From positions 682,001 through 746,000 of the forward strand of contig NZ_OY781107.1 of the NCBI RefSeq assembly GCF_963676475.1: 64,000 nt of DNA. Direction: 5' to 3'. Below are positions 32,555 through 41,935 of this stretch, in pieces. How positions within the stretch are numbered: position 1 is the first letter of the stretch; each line of letters starts with the position of its first letter. This DNA is from an uncultured Celeribacter sp. Its GTDB lineage: Bacteria; Pseudomonadota; Alphaproteobacteria; Rhodobacterales; Rhodobacteraceae. Both the position numbers and the translations under genes were made by a program. The notes under the pieces were generated by a model. The model did not search any database. It saw only the letters and a program-made list of their open reading frames with translations, and was not told the DNA's origin.

Positions 32555-33586
32555 TTAAAACCGATAGCCCTTGCCCGAGCGCACTTCGCGTGGCGTGAGC
32601 GTCGACCAGCGTTTGTGTGCCCGCCAAAAGGCCGTGCCGTCGGCATATCCGAGCGCGGCGGCGACCTCGCCCACGGGGATGTCGCCATCCGACAAAAGCG
32701 TCGTCGCCCGGTCGCGGCGGATGTCGTCCAAAAGATCGCGCAGGCTGGTGCCTTCGTCAGAGAGTTTGCGCTGCAGGTTGCGCGGCGACAGGCCCAGCGT
32801 TTCGGCGACGCGCTCGACGGAAATCGGTCGCAACCCCAGCCACGAGGTCACCACCGCGCGCACCGCATCGGTCAGAGTGCTGTTATGCGGAGTCGCCTCG
32901 ATCAGATCTTCGATGTGACGCTCCAGCATGCTGACCAAGGCTGAATCTTCGACGCGGTAGAGCTCCATAAGAGGCGCGCGATCCATCACCAGCCGGTTCG
33001 TCGCCTGGCCATAAAGGATCGGACAGCGAAAGAATTGCCGCAGGAAACTGTCGTCGTCTGGCGGGGCGTGTTCGAAATGCACCTGTTGCGGCGACCAGCG
33101 GCGCAGGAAATTGTCGCGGATGACTTGCACCGTGCCGACCAGTGAAAACTCCGCATCCTGCCGTCGGGGCCAGATGCGCGCGTCTTCGATTTGATAGGAC
33201 ATAAGCATCTCGTCACCATTGGGCAAAAAGCTCGTCTCCGTGCCGCTCTGAAGCGCTGCGGCAGATTTTGCAATCCGATCAATCCCGATATGGATCGAAC
33301 GTGACAGCGACAAAAGAATGCCCATGGGCCCCAGATCGCCCGCCCGGATTTCCGTGCCGATATGCGCGCCGATGTGCTGATCTCCCGAGAGTTCCGAGGC
33401 GCTTTCAAGGAAGCTGTTGAATTCGTTCATCGACAGATGCGCATAGGGATCTTTCAACATATCAAGGCTGATGCCATGTTTTGACAAAAGCGATTGAGTC
33501 GCCACCCCGCGCGCATTGAGCCGGTCGAGGACGTAGGTCAAAAGCGTGCTGCGGATCGCCGCATAGCCATGCGTTTCGCGTGCCAT
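32555..33586 (-). CDS. AraC-family transcriptional regulator
   Basis: A 343-residue regulator. The N-terminal two thirds are an arabinose-binding-like domain of the OruR/ArgR type (LLTYVLDRLNARGVATQSLL, then HLSMNEFNSFLESASELSGD). The C-terminal part has two helix-turn-helix units (VERVAETLGLSPRNLQRKLS and DIPVGEVAAALGYADGTAFW). Proteins of this type control amino acid or amine catabolism. It lies directly upstream of the amine oxidation genes on the same strand, and its start is divergent from tctCBA, so either could be its target. Confidence 0.92.
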   Translation of the reverse strand: MARETHGYAAIRSTLLTYVLDRLNARGVATQSLLSKHGISLDMLKDPYAHLSMNEFNSFLESASELSGDQHIGAHIGTEIRAGDLGPMGILLSLSRSIHIGIDRIAKSAAALQSGTETSFLPNGDEMLMSYQIEDARIWPRRQDAEFSLVGTVQVIRDNFLRRWSPQQVHFEHAPPDDDSFLRQFFRCPILYGQATNRLVMDRAPLMELYRVEDSALVSMLERHIEDLIEATPHNSTLTDAVRAVVTSWLGLRPISVERVAETLGLSPRNLQRKLSDEGTSLRDLLDDIRRDRATTLLSDGDIPVGEVAAALGYADGTAFWRAHKRWSTLTPREVRSGKGYRF

Positions 33587-33791
33587 GTGATTACTTTTCC
33601 GCCCGTTTCCAAAGTGAATATGCGCAAAATATCGGAATTATGTCACAAAATGCAATGGAGAATTGGCCCCTGCTTGTCATTCTACTGTCATCTGGCCCAC
33701 TCCGAGACCCCACTCCGAGACAACGGGCCGGCCAGGATTTTACACCGCTTTCAAATCGGCGCGCATGCCGATGTTTGGACAGGAGACCGCC

Positions 33792-34727
33792 ATGACCTCG
33801 CTTTTGAAATACGGCACGATCGCTGCGCTGGCCGCACTGCCCTTGGCCGCAGCCGCCGAATACCCCGAGAAACCCGTCGAATTCGTGGTGCCCTTCCCGC
33901 CGGGCGATCTCGAGGACATCCTGACGCGGATGATCGCCGATGAATTTCAGGCCACTTATAATGTGCCCGCCGCCGTGGTGAACAAACCCGGCGGCGGCGG
34001 CGGTCCGTTCCCCGGCGCGGTCGAGGTGGCTTTGGCCCCTGCGGATGGCTACACGGTCGGCTCCTTTGTGATCGACGTGCCACTGGTGGGACCGCATCTC
34101 GGCATTCCGCCGCTCGAAGGCAACCCGTTCGAGCCGGTCGGCATTTTCGTGACCTATCCCTTCGTGATCGCCGCGAAAGCCGATGCGCCCTATAAAACGC
34201 TCGACGAATTGGCGGCCTATGCCAAGGATCACGACGTCACTTTGGGGCATTTCGGCGATGTGACCACGCCAGCACGGCACACATTTGCCATCGCGAAATC
34301 TATGGGTTTCGAATTCTCTTCCAACGCGGCATTCGATGCGCTTGATTGCAACACGCTGGCCTCGGGTGACGCGGATGTGATCAACACAACGCTGCAACTG
34401 GTGATGCCCTGCATCGAGGATCTGACCTTCCTCGCCTCCGTCACCGAAGACCGTATTTCGATCCTGCCGGACACGCCGACAGTAGGCGAAGTGCTGCCCG
34501 ATCTCGATCTTTCGACCTGGAACGGGCTGTTCCTGAAAGAGGGCACTCCGGAGGAGGTGCGCGAAAAAATCTCTGTGGTGGCAGAGAAGGTCATGATGTC
34601 CGACGCAGCCAAGGAGCTGGCCGCCCAGACCGGCGCGTTGATCTATTGGAAAGACGCCGCCACCTCTGAGGCTCAGATGGGGGTGGATGTTGAAACCATG
34701 GCGCGGATCAGTGCGGCGATTGACTAA
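33792..34727 (+). CDS. tctC: tripartite tricarboxylate transporter substrate-binding protein
   Basis: A 311-residue periplasmic binding protein of the Bug/TctC type. A Sec signal peptide (MTSLLKYGTIAALAALPLAA) precedes YPEKPVEFVVPFPPGDLEDI, the usual family N-terminus, and VVNKPGGGGGPFPGAVEVAL, the ligand loop. The ATG at 33792 follows AGGAGACC. It is the first gene of a TctCBA importer for a carboxylate and is divergent from the AraC gene. The ligand aspartate seen in many Bug proteins is not certain here. Confidence 0.92.
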   Translation: MTSLLKYGTIAALAALPLAAAAEYPEKPVEFVVPFPPGDLEDILTRMIADEFQATYNVPAAVVNKPGGGGGPFPGAVEVALAPADGYTVGSFVIDVPLVGPHLGIPPLEGNPFEPVGIFVTYPFVIAAKADAPYKTLDELAAYAKDHDVTLGHFGDVTTPARHTFAIAKSMGFEFSSNAAFDALDCNTLASGDADVINTTLQLVMPCIEDLTFLASVTEDRISILPDTPTVGEVLPDLDLSTWNGLFLKEGTPEEVREKISVVAEKVMMSDAAKELAAQTGALIYWKDAATSEAQMGVDVETMARISAAID

Positions 34728-34787
34728 ATCCAAATGAAACCAAGGGGCTGGACCTTGGGTCCGCCCCGGATGCAAAGGGCTGAGGAT

Positions 34788-35327
34788 ATGGCGGGAATGA
34801 CAGCTTTGGCGGGGATGTTGCGACGGGAGAGACGCCCCGGAGATCTGGTTTTCGCCACCGCCTTCATGGCGTTCTCGCTCGCCACTTTGGTGCTTTTGCC
34901 GGTCCAGACGACCTGGGTCGCAAACACCGTGCTCTTTGCGCAACCCGCCTTTTGGCCCGCGGTCGGAGTTGTCATAATGGTGGGCTTCGGCGCGGTGCAT
35001 CTGATGAGCTCTCTCGTCTCCGCCCGTCAAGAGGGACGTGGCGCTGAGGTGGTCTACTGGCTGCGCTCGCTCGAATTCGTTGCCTGGTTTCTCTGTTATG
35101 TCTGGCTGGTGCCGGTGATCGGCTATCTGCCTGCCACCATGCTTTTTGCCGTGCTGCTGACGAGGCGTCTGGGCTATCGCTCCGCCAAAAGCGTCTTTTG
35201 GGCGGCGGCCTTCGGCTTTGCAGTGGTTGCGGTGTTCAAGGCCGGGCTTCAGGTCAAGGTGCCCGCAGGTGCGCTTTACGTCTATCTGCCCGAGAGCATC
35301 CGCACCTTCATGATGGTTAATCTCTAA
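34788..35327 (+). CDS. tctB: tripartite tricarboxylate transporter small membrane subunit
   Basis: A 179-residue protein with about four hydrophobic segments, for example GDLVFATAFMAFSLATLVLL, then FWPAVGVVIMVGFGAVHLMS and LCYVWLVPVIGYLPATMLFA. TctB is poorly conserved, and the call rests on topology and its position between tctC and tctA. The start is uncertain: the frame opens at 34734, but ATG 34788 has AAGGG at a suitable distance. A further ATG at 34797 is also possible. Confidence 0.82.
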   Translation: MAGMTALAGMLRRERRPGDLVFATAFMAFSLATLVLLPVQTTWVANTVLFAQPAFWPAVGVVIMVGFGAVHLMSSLVSARQEGRGAEVVYWLRSLEFVAWFLCYVWLVPVIGYLPATMLFAVLLTRRLGYRSAKSVFWAAAFGFAVVAVFKAGLQVKVPAGALYVYLPESIRTFMMVNL

Positions 35328-35339
35328 AGGGTTCGCAGA

Positions 35340-36824
35340 ATGGAGACGCTTCTTTCCGGCCTCGATATGTTGATGAGCCTCGATGTGCTTATGGCGCTTT
35401 TGATCGGATCTATCGGCGGCGTGATCATCGGTGCCATTCCGGGCGTCGGCCCCGCCGTGGCGATCGCGATCTTGTTGCCTGCGACCTTCGCCTTGCCGCC
35501 CTTGGTGGGGCTGGTGATGCTTTTGGGGATTTACGGCTCGTCGATGTTCGGCGGCTCCCTTCCGGCGGTTCTGATCAACACGCCCGGCACGGCGGTCAAC
35601 GCGCTGACCACCTATGACGGCTACCCGATGACCCAACGCGGTGAAGCGGCCAAGGCGCTTGGGTTGGCCTATGGTGCGTCGTTTTTCAGCGGCATCCTGT
35701 CGATCCTCGCCCTCATCGTGCTGTCGCCCGTGCTGGCCAAAATCGCGCCGATGTTCGGGGCGCGGGAGATTTTTCTCGCGGCCCTTCTGGGCATCGTTCT
35801 GGTCATCGTGGCGCACCGTGGACAGGTCGCGGCGGCGGGGATGATGGCGGGCTTTGGCATCCTTTTGCAATCCATCGGCATGGAGCCGGTGAAATACACC
35901 ATGCGCTTCACCTTCGGGCAGGGCTGGCTGACCTCCGGGCTCGATCTGATCGTCGTGGTGCTCGGGCTTTTCGCGATCTCTCAGGCTCTGGCGCTTTTGG
36001 TCGACACGGAAAGCGCGCCGGACGCCGCGCCGATCAAAGGCCATGTCGGGCAGGAGATGCTGGGTGTGCTCCGGCATAAAAAGATCGCGGCGCGCGGGTC
36101 GTTCTTTGGCGTCTTGATGGGGATGATCCCCGGCGTCGGCGAATTCACCGCGCAGTTCATGAGCTATACTTTTGCGCAAAAATCTTCGCGCCATCCGGAG
36201 CGGTTCGGCAAGGGATCGGAGGAGGGGCTGGTCGCCTCCGAAAGCGCCAACAACGCCGTGCCCGCTGCCGCGATGATCCCGCTTTTGGCGCTTGGCATTC
36301 CGGGCGAAGCGCTGACCGCGATGATGCTCTCGGTGTTCTACGTCCATAACGTGGTGCCGGGGCCCGCGCTGTTTCAGGACCGGATGGATTTCATCTACGC
36401 GCTCTACATCGCGCTTTTGGCCCTCAACGTCATCGTCATCCTGTTCATGCTGGTGTCCTCCAATTGGCTGATCCGCCTGATCCGAATTCCGACGCGGTTT
36501 CTTGGCATGATGGTGCTGATCCTCAGCTTTGTGGGCGTCTACAGCCTGCGCAATTCGGTGGTGGATTGCGCCATCGCCTCCGGGTTCGGGGTGCTGGGGC
36601 TGGTGCTCAAACGGCTGAACCTGCCCTCCGTGCCGATCATTTTGGGCATGGTTCTGGGCGGCATCATGGAGGTCAAACTGCGCGCCGCCATGGCCCGTGT
36701 CGACAGCCCGCTCGACTTCGTCAACCGTCCGATTGCGGCCATGCTGGCGCTGGCGATCGTGGCGATTCTGCTCTCGCATATCCTCCCACCACTCATGGCC
36801 CTGCGGAAGACACGCCGGTCCTGA
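35340..36824 (+). CDS. tctA: tripartite tricarboxylate transporter large permease
   Basis: A 494-residue membrane protein with about 11 hydrophobic segments. Signature regions are IGGVIIGAIPGVGPAVAIAI near the N-terminus, GSSMFGGSLPAVLINTPGTA and the internal repeat MGMIPGVGEFTAQFMSYTFA. It uses an ion gradient to import the carboxylate captured by TctC. It starts 13 bases after tctB and closes the operon. Confidence 0.93.
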   Translation: METLLSGLDMLMSLDVLMALLIGSIGGVIIGAIPGVGPAVAIAILLPATFALPPLVGLVMLLGIYGSSMFGGSLPAVLINTPGTAVNALTTYDGYPMTQRGEAAKALGLAYGASFFSGILSILALIVLSPVLAKIAPMFGAREIFLAALLGIVLVIVAHRGQVAAAGMMAGFGILLQSIGMEPVKYTMRFTFGQGWLTSGLDLIVVVLGLFAISQALALLVDTESAPDAAPIKGHVGQEMLGVLRHKKIAARGSFFGVLMGMIPGVGEFTAQFMSYTFAQKSSRHPERFGKGSEEGLVASESANNAVPAAAMIPLLALGIPGEALTAMMLSVFYVHNVVPGPALFQDRMDFIYALYIALLALNVIVILFMLVSSNWLIRLIRIPTRFLGMMVLILSFVGVYSLRNSVVDCAIASGFGVLGLVLKRLNLPSVPIILGMVLGGIMEVKLRAAMARVDSPLDFVNRPIAAMLALAIVAILLSHILPPLMALRKTRRS

Positions 36825-36850
36825 GCCCACAGAGTCTTGGGCGGGGCTTT
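36825..36850 (+). terminator. weak terminator after tctA
   Basis: GCCCA (36825-36829) and TGGGC (36838-36842) pair directly after the stop codon and are followed by GGGGCTTT. The stem is short, so efficiency is doubtful. The rest of the gap to 36948 holds no clear signal. Confidence 0.35.
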
Positions 36851-36948
36851 GCGCCTCTCCTGTTATGTCATTGATGCCACCGACGCACGACACCGCCGCC
36901 ACGGGATGTGGCCGCGGTGCTGCGTTAGACTGTGACTGTCCTTGGCGC

Positions 36949-37788
36949 TCAGGCGAGGACGAAATCGTACTGCGCCGTCCACTCACCGCGCCGTTCTCCG
37001 GCGGTTTCCTGGACAAAATCGACAATCAGCTCGCTTTTCACGCCGAAAACCGTGTCGTTCGAAATATAGGCATCCCCCGCGACAAACGTGTGCGTGATAA
37101 GAGGTTTGTATCCTTTGGCCATCACGCGAAAATGGGTATGCGCCGGGCGATACGGATGACGCCCGATCTGGCGTAGCATCTTGCCAACCGGGCCGTCATC
37201 GGGAATCGGATAGGACACCGGCTTGATTCCGTAGAACCAATAGCGACCATCGGTGCCGGTTCTGAACACGCCGCGATTGTTCCATTTCGGCTGAATATCG
37301 GGTTGCTGCACGTCATAAAACCCTTCGGCATTGTCCGACCACACATCGACCAAAGCCCCTTCGATCGGATTGCCCTCAAGATCGAGAACCCGCCCTTCGA
37401 ACAAACAGCGCTCGCCCTTACCATCCAGAGAAATATCCGAACCCATGGCACGTTCCGGCGCCCCTTCGACGTGGAATGGCCCGAAAACGGTCGAGGGCGT
37501 GGCCCCCGCAGGTTTTCGGTTCTGAATGGCATCCACCAACATAGACACGCCCAAAACATCAGACAGCAGGATGTATTCCTGGCGTTCTTCGGAACAGATT
37601 TGACCTGTGGCCGTCAAAAACTCGATGGCGACGGCCCATTCCTCTTCTGTCAGCTCCACATCTTTTACGAAGGCATGCAAATGCTCTACAAGCGAGCGCA
37701 TCACGTCTGCAAGCCGCTCCGGGACATCCGCACCGATACGCCCGTTGACAACCTCAACGGATTTACGTTCCTCAAAATAGGCACTCAT
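36949..37788 (-). CDS. hydroxyquinol 1,2-dioxygenase (intradiol)
   Basis: A 279-residue non-heme iron(III) dioxygenase that splits hydroxyquinol between its adjacent hydroxyls to maleylacetate. Iron ligands are visible as Y158 (EGFYDVQQ), Y193 (KPVSYPIPDDGPVG), H217 and H219 (RPAHTHFRV). The N-terminal helical dimer domain (about 20-95) is typical, and DVLGVSMLVDAIQNRKPAGA matches hydroxyquinol rather than catechol enzymes. The next gene upstream encodes maleylacetate reductase, which supports this substrate. It is the last gene of the TRAP-reductase-dioxygenase series. No hydroxylase that would make hydroxyquinol is in the same operon. Confidence 0.92.
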   Translation of the reverse strand: MSAYFEERKSVEVVNGRIGADVPERLADVMRSLVEHLHAFVKDVELTEEEWAVAIEFLTATGQICSEERQEYILLSDVLGVSMLVDAIQNRKPAGATPSTVFGPFHVEGAPERAMGSDISLDGKGERCLFEGRVLDLEGNPIEGALVDVWSDNAEGFYDVQQPDIQPKWNNRGVFRTGTDGRYWFYGIKPVSYPIPDDGPVGKMLRQIGRHPYRPAHTHFRVMAKGYKPLITHTFVAGDAYISNDTVFGVKSELIVDFVQETAGERRGEWTAQYDFVLA

Positions 37789-37817
37789 TTGGGGTCTCCT
37801 CCTTCAAACAATCCCAA

Positions 37818-38876
37818 TTACGATTGTGGTGGCTCTCCGCGCCACGCCCGCGCCAGCATGTCTCTCAGCGCGCCTTCCTCGAGCGGTCTGGGATTGGCAT
37901 AGGGGCTTTTCAAAGCCATCTGCGCGGCCGTTGCGATCCCATTTTCCGGCATGCCCAGGTCTGCGAGGGCGCGCGGCGCACCAAGGCGCCCGGACAACTC
38001 ATAGAGCGCCACGGCGGGATCCAACCCGAGCACATCTTGCAAGCGAACCATGACCGGCGCGATGGCGGGCGCGTTATACGCGAGGGAATGTGGCAGCATG
38101 ACGGTATGCGTTTGCGCATGCGGCAGATCGAAACTGCCGCCCAGCGTGTGGCAAATCTTGTGATGCAAGGACATCGCCACGGAGTCGAGGCACAGGCCAC
38201 AGAGCCATGATCCGTAAAAAAGATCGGCCCGGACGCCCATATCCGTTGGAGAATCTGCCAGCTTTGGAAGTGCATTGGCCAAAACCTTGATCGCCTCCAG
38301 CGCCATAAGGTCGGTGATAGGATTTGCGTCTGGTGCATAGAGCGCCTCCACGGCATGGGCCATGGCGTTCATGCCCGACAGGCCGGACATGCCGAGCGGC
38401 AACCCCAGCGTCAACTCGACATCGTAAATCACCGTATCGGGACGAATTTCAGGCGCACGACGGGTCGTCTTCACGCCCGCTTCCGTCTCGCCGAGGATAT
38501 TTGTCATCTCGGAACCGGAATATGTCGTCGGCAGGCTGACATGCGCCAGCCCTTGACGCACGGCCAGCGCCTTTCCCAAACCAATGGTCGATCCGCCACC
38601 GATGGACACGACCCCGTCGGCCCCGCAGTTTTTCAGGTCATCGAGAGCCGACTGCGTCACGTCGACGGGCGTATGCATGGCGGCGCCCGAAAATACTGTC
38701 CACTCCCGGTTCTCAAGACCTTCGGCCAAAAGCTCGACGGCATCGGCCTGTTGAGGTGTGGTGAGAATGAGGGGATGCATGATCCCCAAACGATCCAGCT
38801 CTTCGCCAAGTGCCTTGCGGGCACCGGGCGCGAACAGAATGCGGCGCGCATGAGAGAGATAGGTGAAGTTTTTCAT
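37818..38876 (-). CDS. maleylacetate reductase
   Basis: A 352-residue member of the iron-type alcohol dehydrogenase family that reduces maleylacetate to beta-ketoadipate with NAD(P)H. The dinucleotide motif DGVVSIGGGSTIGLGKALAV (about 90-110) and the metal region MSLHHKICHTLGGSFDLPHA are present. I chose ATG 38876 (MKNFTYLSHARRILF), which matches the family N-terminus; the frame runs upstream to 38972 without similarity. It lies 29 bases before the dioxygenase and after the TRAP permease, so the operon imports an aromatic-like acid and runs the lower hydroxyquinol pathway. Confidence 0.92.
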   Translation of the reverse strand: MKNFTYLSHARRILFAPGARKALGEELDRLGIMHPLILTTPQQADAVELLAEGLENREWTVFSGAAMHTPVDVTQSALDDLKNCGADGVVSIGGGSTIGLGKALAVRQGLAHVSLPTTYSGSEMTNILGETEAGVKTTRRAPEIRPDTVIYDVELTLGLPLGMSGLSGMNAMAHAVEALYAPDANPITDLMALEAIKVLANALPKLADSPTDMGVRADLFYGSWLCGLCLDSVAMSLHHKICHTLGGSFDLPHAQTHTVMLPHSLAYNAPAIAPVMVRLQDVLGLDPAVALYELSGRLGAPRALADLGMPENGIATAAQMALKSPYANPRPLEEGALRDMLARAWRGEPPQS

Positions 38877-38968
38877 CGTGAAGCCTTTGAAAGAAGCTTT
38901 TGGCACTCTGAGAGTGGCGGCAAGATGGGCGGGCCTCTGCCGCGAGGCCCACCGCAAAGCGCAGAGGG

Positions 38969-40267
38969 TCACATCATGTTGGGAATGAACAAGACGATGA
39001 CCGGGAAGGCGAGGATCAGCGCGACGCGCAGCACATCGACCAGTAGGAAAGACACGAGACCGCGGAAGATGGTGCCAAGCTGCACATCTTTGACGACGGA
39101 TTTCAGAACAAAAGCGTTCAGCCCAACAGGTGGGGTGATGTAGCTCACCTCAGTCACGATCACGACATAAATGCCGAACCAGATCAGGTCGAACCCCTGC
39201 GCGGCAACAATCGGATAAAAGATCGGCACCGTCAGCGTGATCATGGACAGACCTTCGAGCACGCAGCCGAGAACGAGATAGATGAGCGTGATCAGCGCGA
39301 TGACCATGAGGGGATGATCTCCGATCGAGGTCACGAGCATCTGGATGTCGCGGGTCATGCCCGAGAGGTTCACGTAGTTCGCAAATGTCAGCGCGCCGAA
39401 GAGGATAAAGAACATCATCGCCGTGGTCTTGGCGGTCTCATAGAGCGTGAGCAGGGTCTTGGCAAAGTTCAAACGGCCCTGAAGCAGAACAAGGAGGAAC
39501 GCGCCCCCTGCCCCCATTCCGGCACTTTCCGTCGGTGTGAAGACACCGAAATAGATGCCGCCCATCACAAAGGCGAAGAGACCGAGTGCGCCAGCGACGC
39601 CTTTGAGGGCAAAGATGCGCGCCCTAAGCGGCAGCTTGTCTTCCACCGGCAAATCAAAATGTCCGAAATGAACGGAGATGCGCACGGCAACCGCATAGAG
39701 CACAACGCCGAGAATGCCGGGAATGATGCCCGCGAGGAACAGTTTGCCGATATCCTGCTGAGTCATGATGCCGTAGAACACGAGGATCACGGAGGGCGGG
39801 ATCAGGATGCCAAGCGTGCCGCCCGCCGCGATGGAGGCGGTCGACAGGCTGTCGGGGTAACCGAATTTGCGCATGTTCGGCAGGGCGATTTTCGCCATGG
39901 TGGACGCGGTCGCCAAAGACGAACCACAGACCGACGAGAATCCGCCACAGGCCACCACGGTCGCCACCGCCAACCCGCCCTTGCGGTGCCGGAGCCAGGC
40001 ATAAGCAGCGGAATAGAGGTCGCGTGCAATCCCCGATTGCACCACGAAATTCCCCATCATCAGAAACAGCGGCAGGATCGAGAGTGAATAGCTGCGGCTG
40101 TGCTCGAAATAGGTTTGGCCCAGCAGAGAAAAAGCCGGAGACCATCCAATGATCGCCGCCGTGCCGACCGTGCCCAGAAGCGCAAGTGCGAAAGAGATCG
40201 GAACGCCGAGAAACAGCAGGACAAACAGGACAAGCGTCCCGATTTCCCAATTGGCAAGCAAGGACAT
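38969..40267 (-). CDS. dctM: TRAP transporter large permease
   Basis: A 432-residue polytopic membrane protein. Typical segments are GGFSSVCGSSLATASTMAKI, IPPSVILVFYGIMTQQDIGK and EVSYITPPVGLNAFVLKSVV. The start lies 1 base after the small-permease stop. The gene precedes maleylacetate reductase on the same strand, linking transport to hydroxyquinol degradation. Confidence 0.93.
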   Translation of the reverse strand: MSLLANWEIGTLVLFVLLFLGVPISFALALLGTVGTAAIIGWSPAFSLLGQTYFEHSRSYSLSILPLFLMMGNFVVQSGIARDLYSAAYAWLRHRKGGLAVATVVACGGFSSVCGSSLATASTMAKIALPNMRKFGYPDSLSTASIAAGGTLGILIPPSVILVFYGIMTQQDIGKLFLAGIIPGILGVVLYAVAVRISVHFGHFDLPVEDKLPLRARIFALKGVAGALGLFAFVMGGIYFGVFTPTESAGMGAGGAFLLVLLQGRLNFAKTLLTLYETAKTTAMMFFILFGALTFANYVNLSGMTRDIQMLVTSIGDHPLMVIALITLIYLVLGCVLEGLSMITLTVPIFYPIVAAQGFDLIWFGIYVVIVTEVSYITPPVGLNAFVLKSVVKDVQLGTIFRGLVSFLLVDVLRVALILAFPVIVLFIPNMM

Positions 40268-40268
40268 G

Positions 40269-40805
40269 TCAGCTTTCCTTTTTCAGATCGTCAGATGGCG
40301 GACGGTAGAAGATTTGCGCCAGCATCAAGAGGGCAGAGGCGCCGCAAAGAAGGGCGGAGAAATAGCCGATCGGCGCAATCGGCAGCTCAAGAGTGGCCGT
40401 GGTACCGCCATAGCCTGCGACCTGATCGGCCGTGATCCAAAGGCGCCAGGCGATCATCATCTGGATCCCGGCTGAGGCGACGAGCACCGCCGGACGACGG
40501 AGCTTGTCCACTGAAAGCGGCAAACGATCCGTGACCAGATCGACCGTGACATGTTCGCGGTCCAGCGTCGCGGCAGGCAGCCCGAGAAAGATTAATCCGG
40601 CGAGCATCAATTCGGTAAGCTCGGTCGAGCCTTTCACCGGGTTGTTGAACAGATAGCGTCCCAGAACATCGGTCACGGTCAACCCCATCATCACGATGAG
40701 CAACAGCGAACAGGCGGCTGCAATCAACATGTGAATGGGGTGGGCCACCCGTGGGGGCAGCCCATCCGCATGATGTCCGGCAACAAGTTCGGACAGGTTG
40801 ATCAT
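40269..40805 (-). CDS. dctQ: TRAP transporter small permease
   Basis: A 178-residue four-helix membrane protein. A hydrophilic 24-residue head precedes the first helix (LIAAACSLLLIVMMGLTVTD), followed by FNNPVKGSTELTELMLAGLI in the position of the family EE motif and LDREHVTVDLV. It overlaps dctP by 4 bases and leads directly into dctM. Confidence 0.88.
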   Translation of the reverse strand: MINLSELVAGHHADGLPPRVAHPIHMLIAAACSLLLIVMMGLTVTDVLGRYLFNNPVKGSTELTELMLAGLIFLGLPAATLDREHVTVDLVTDRLPLSVDKLRRPAVLVASAGIQMMIAWRLWITADQVAGYGGTTATLELPIAPIGYFSALLCGASALLMLAQIFYRPPSDDLKKES

Positions 40806-41824
40806 TCTTCGGCCTCAACCTTTTCGATCTCGGCGAGAAGCATGTCATAGGCGGCCTGACCGTCGATCCCGGTGGCGCTGACCTGTTCGATCCGATCGGC
40901 GACGATGGGGGCGAGACGCTCTTGCAGTGCGGCGACCTCTTCCTCTGTTGCGGCCTTGATCTCGATCTTGCCGTCCATCTGGGCGAGACCCGCTGCGTCG
41001 GCAGCGTTCCACATCTCACCGGCACGACGGGCGAATGCCTCGCCGAGCAGCGGTTCGATCAGGGCTTGGTCCTCAGGCGCAATCGAATTCCACTTGGCCT
41101 CGTTCATCACCACATACATAGCCGAATTGTAGAGGCCACCCTCGACCGTGTAGCCATAGTCGAGAATGTCCTCGAGGCTAAAGAAGGTCACGGTTTCGAA
41201 CGGAAAGAAGATGCCGTCGGCAACGCCTTGGGACAAAAGCTCATAGGCTTTCGACGAGGGGCCTTCGACCGGCACGGCGCCCAGTTCGGAGGCGATGTCA
41301 TGCGCCACGGTCGAGCCGATGCGGATTTTCTGACCGGTCACATCCTCGGCGGTCTCGATCGGCTCGCGGGAAAAAATCTCGCCCGGACCGTGGGTGAACA
41401 CGGTGAGCAGTTTGACCCCGTCGTATTCACCGGCATCCTTGAGCATGGCGTCCTGAACACGCCAGAATGCGACGGAGGTCGCGACCGCATCATCCGACAG
41501 GAACGGCATTTCGGCCAGAACCGAGGTTTTGAACCGCCCCGGGGAGTAGCCGTGCACCGCGTAGGCGATATCTGCGATGCCGTTCTTGGCGATGTCGAAA
41601 GAGGCCGGGGGCGGTCCGAGCGGCGCAGGCAGGATGTTGATTTTGACACGGCCTTCGGTAACCCGCTCAATATCGGCGGCCCAAGGCACGAAGAGTTCGG
41701 ACACCTGCGGGTGGGTCGGCGGCAGCCAGCTGTTCATGGTCAGCACGGTTTCGGCATGGACTGCGCCGGCGAAAAGTGCGAGTGCAGCCGCTGTGGAAGC
41801 GATCTTTTTGATTTTCACGTTCAT
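40802..41824 (-). CDS. dctP: TRAP transporter solute-binding protein
   Basis: A 340-residue periplasmic protein with signal peptide MNVKIKKIASTAAALALFAG, cleaved near VHA. The mature part begins ETVLTMNSWLPPTHPQVSEL, a pattern of the TRAP subfamily that often binds aromatic or bulky acids. KAYELLSQGVADGIFFPFET is the usual hinge region. ATG 41824 has AGGGA 9 bases upstream; a GTG at 41830 is an alternative. It heads the TRAP-hydroxyquinol operon and is divergent from iacR across 111 bases, so IacR may also influence it. Confidence 0.92.
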   Translation of the reverse strand: MNVKIKKIASTAAALALFAGAVHAETVLTMNSWLPPTHPQVSELFVPWAADIERVTEGRVKINILPAPLGPPPASFDIAKNGIADIAYAVHGYSPGRFKTSVLAEMPFLSDDAVATSVAFWRVQDAMLKDAGEYDGVKLLTVFTHGPGEIFSREPIETAEDVTGQKIRIGSTVAHDIASELGAVPVEGPSSKAYELLSQGVADGIFFPFETVTFFSLEDILDYGYTVEGGLYNSAMYVVMNEAKWNSIAPEDQALIEPLLGEAFARRAGEMWNAADAAGLAQMDGKIEIKAATEEEVAALQERLAPIVADRIEQVSATGIDGQAAYDMLLAEIEKVEAEE

Positions 41825-41935
41825 TTTCACATTCCCTATTGGTGAGTGTTGGTGTTATGACGTCCTGACCGGACATTTTGTTTTTGTTTAAGAAACTCTA
41901 AGTGCCTTTGGGCGTGACGAAGCCAGACACAGGTA

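Noticed and set aside
33591..37025. A 1144-codon open frame on the minus strand.
   Set aside because: It lies opposite the intact tctCBA genes, is rich in His, Arg, Asp and Gln as is typical of antisense shadows in high-GC DNA, and shows no family motif.
41862..41874. GTCC-TGACC-GGAC dyad between dctP and iacR.
   Set aside because: Only 4-bp arms and unlike the CGTAAA dyads; could be chance.
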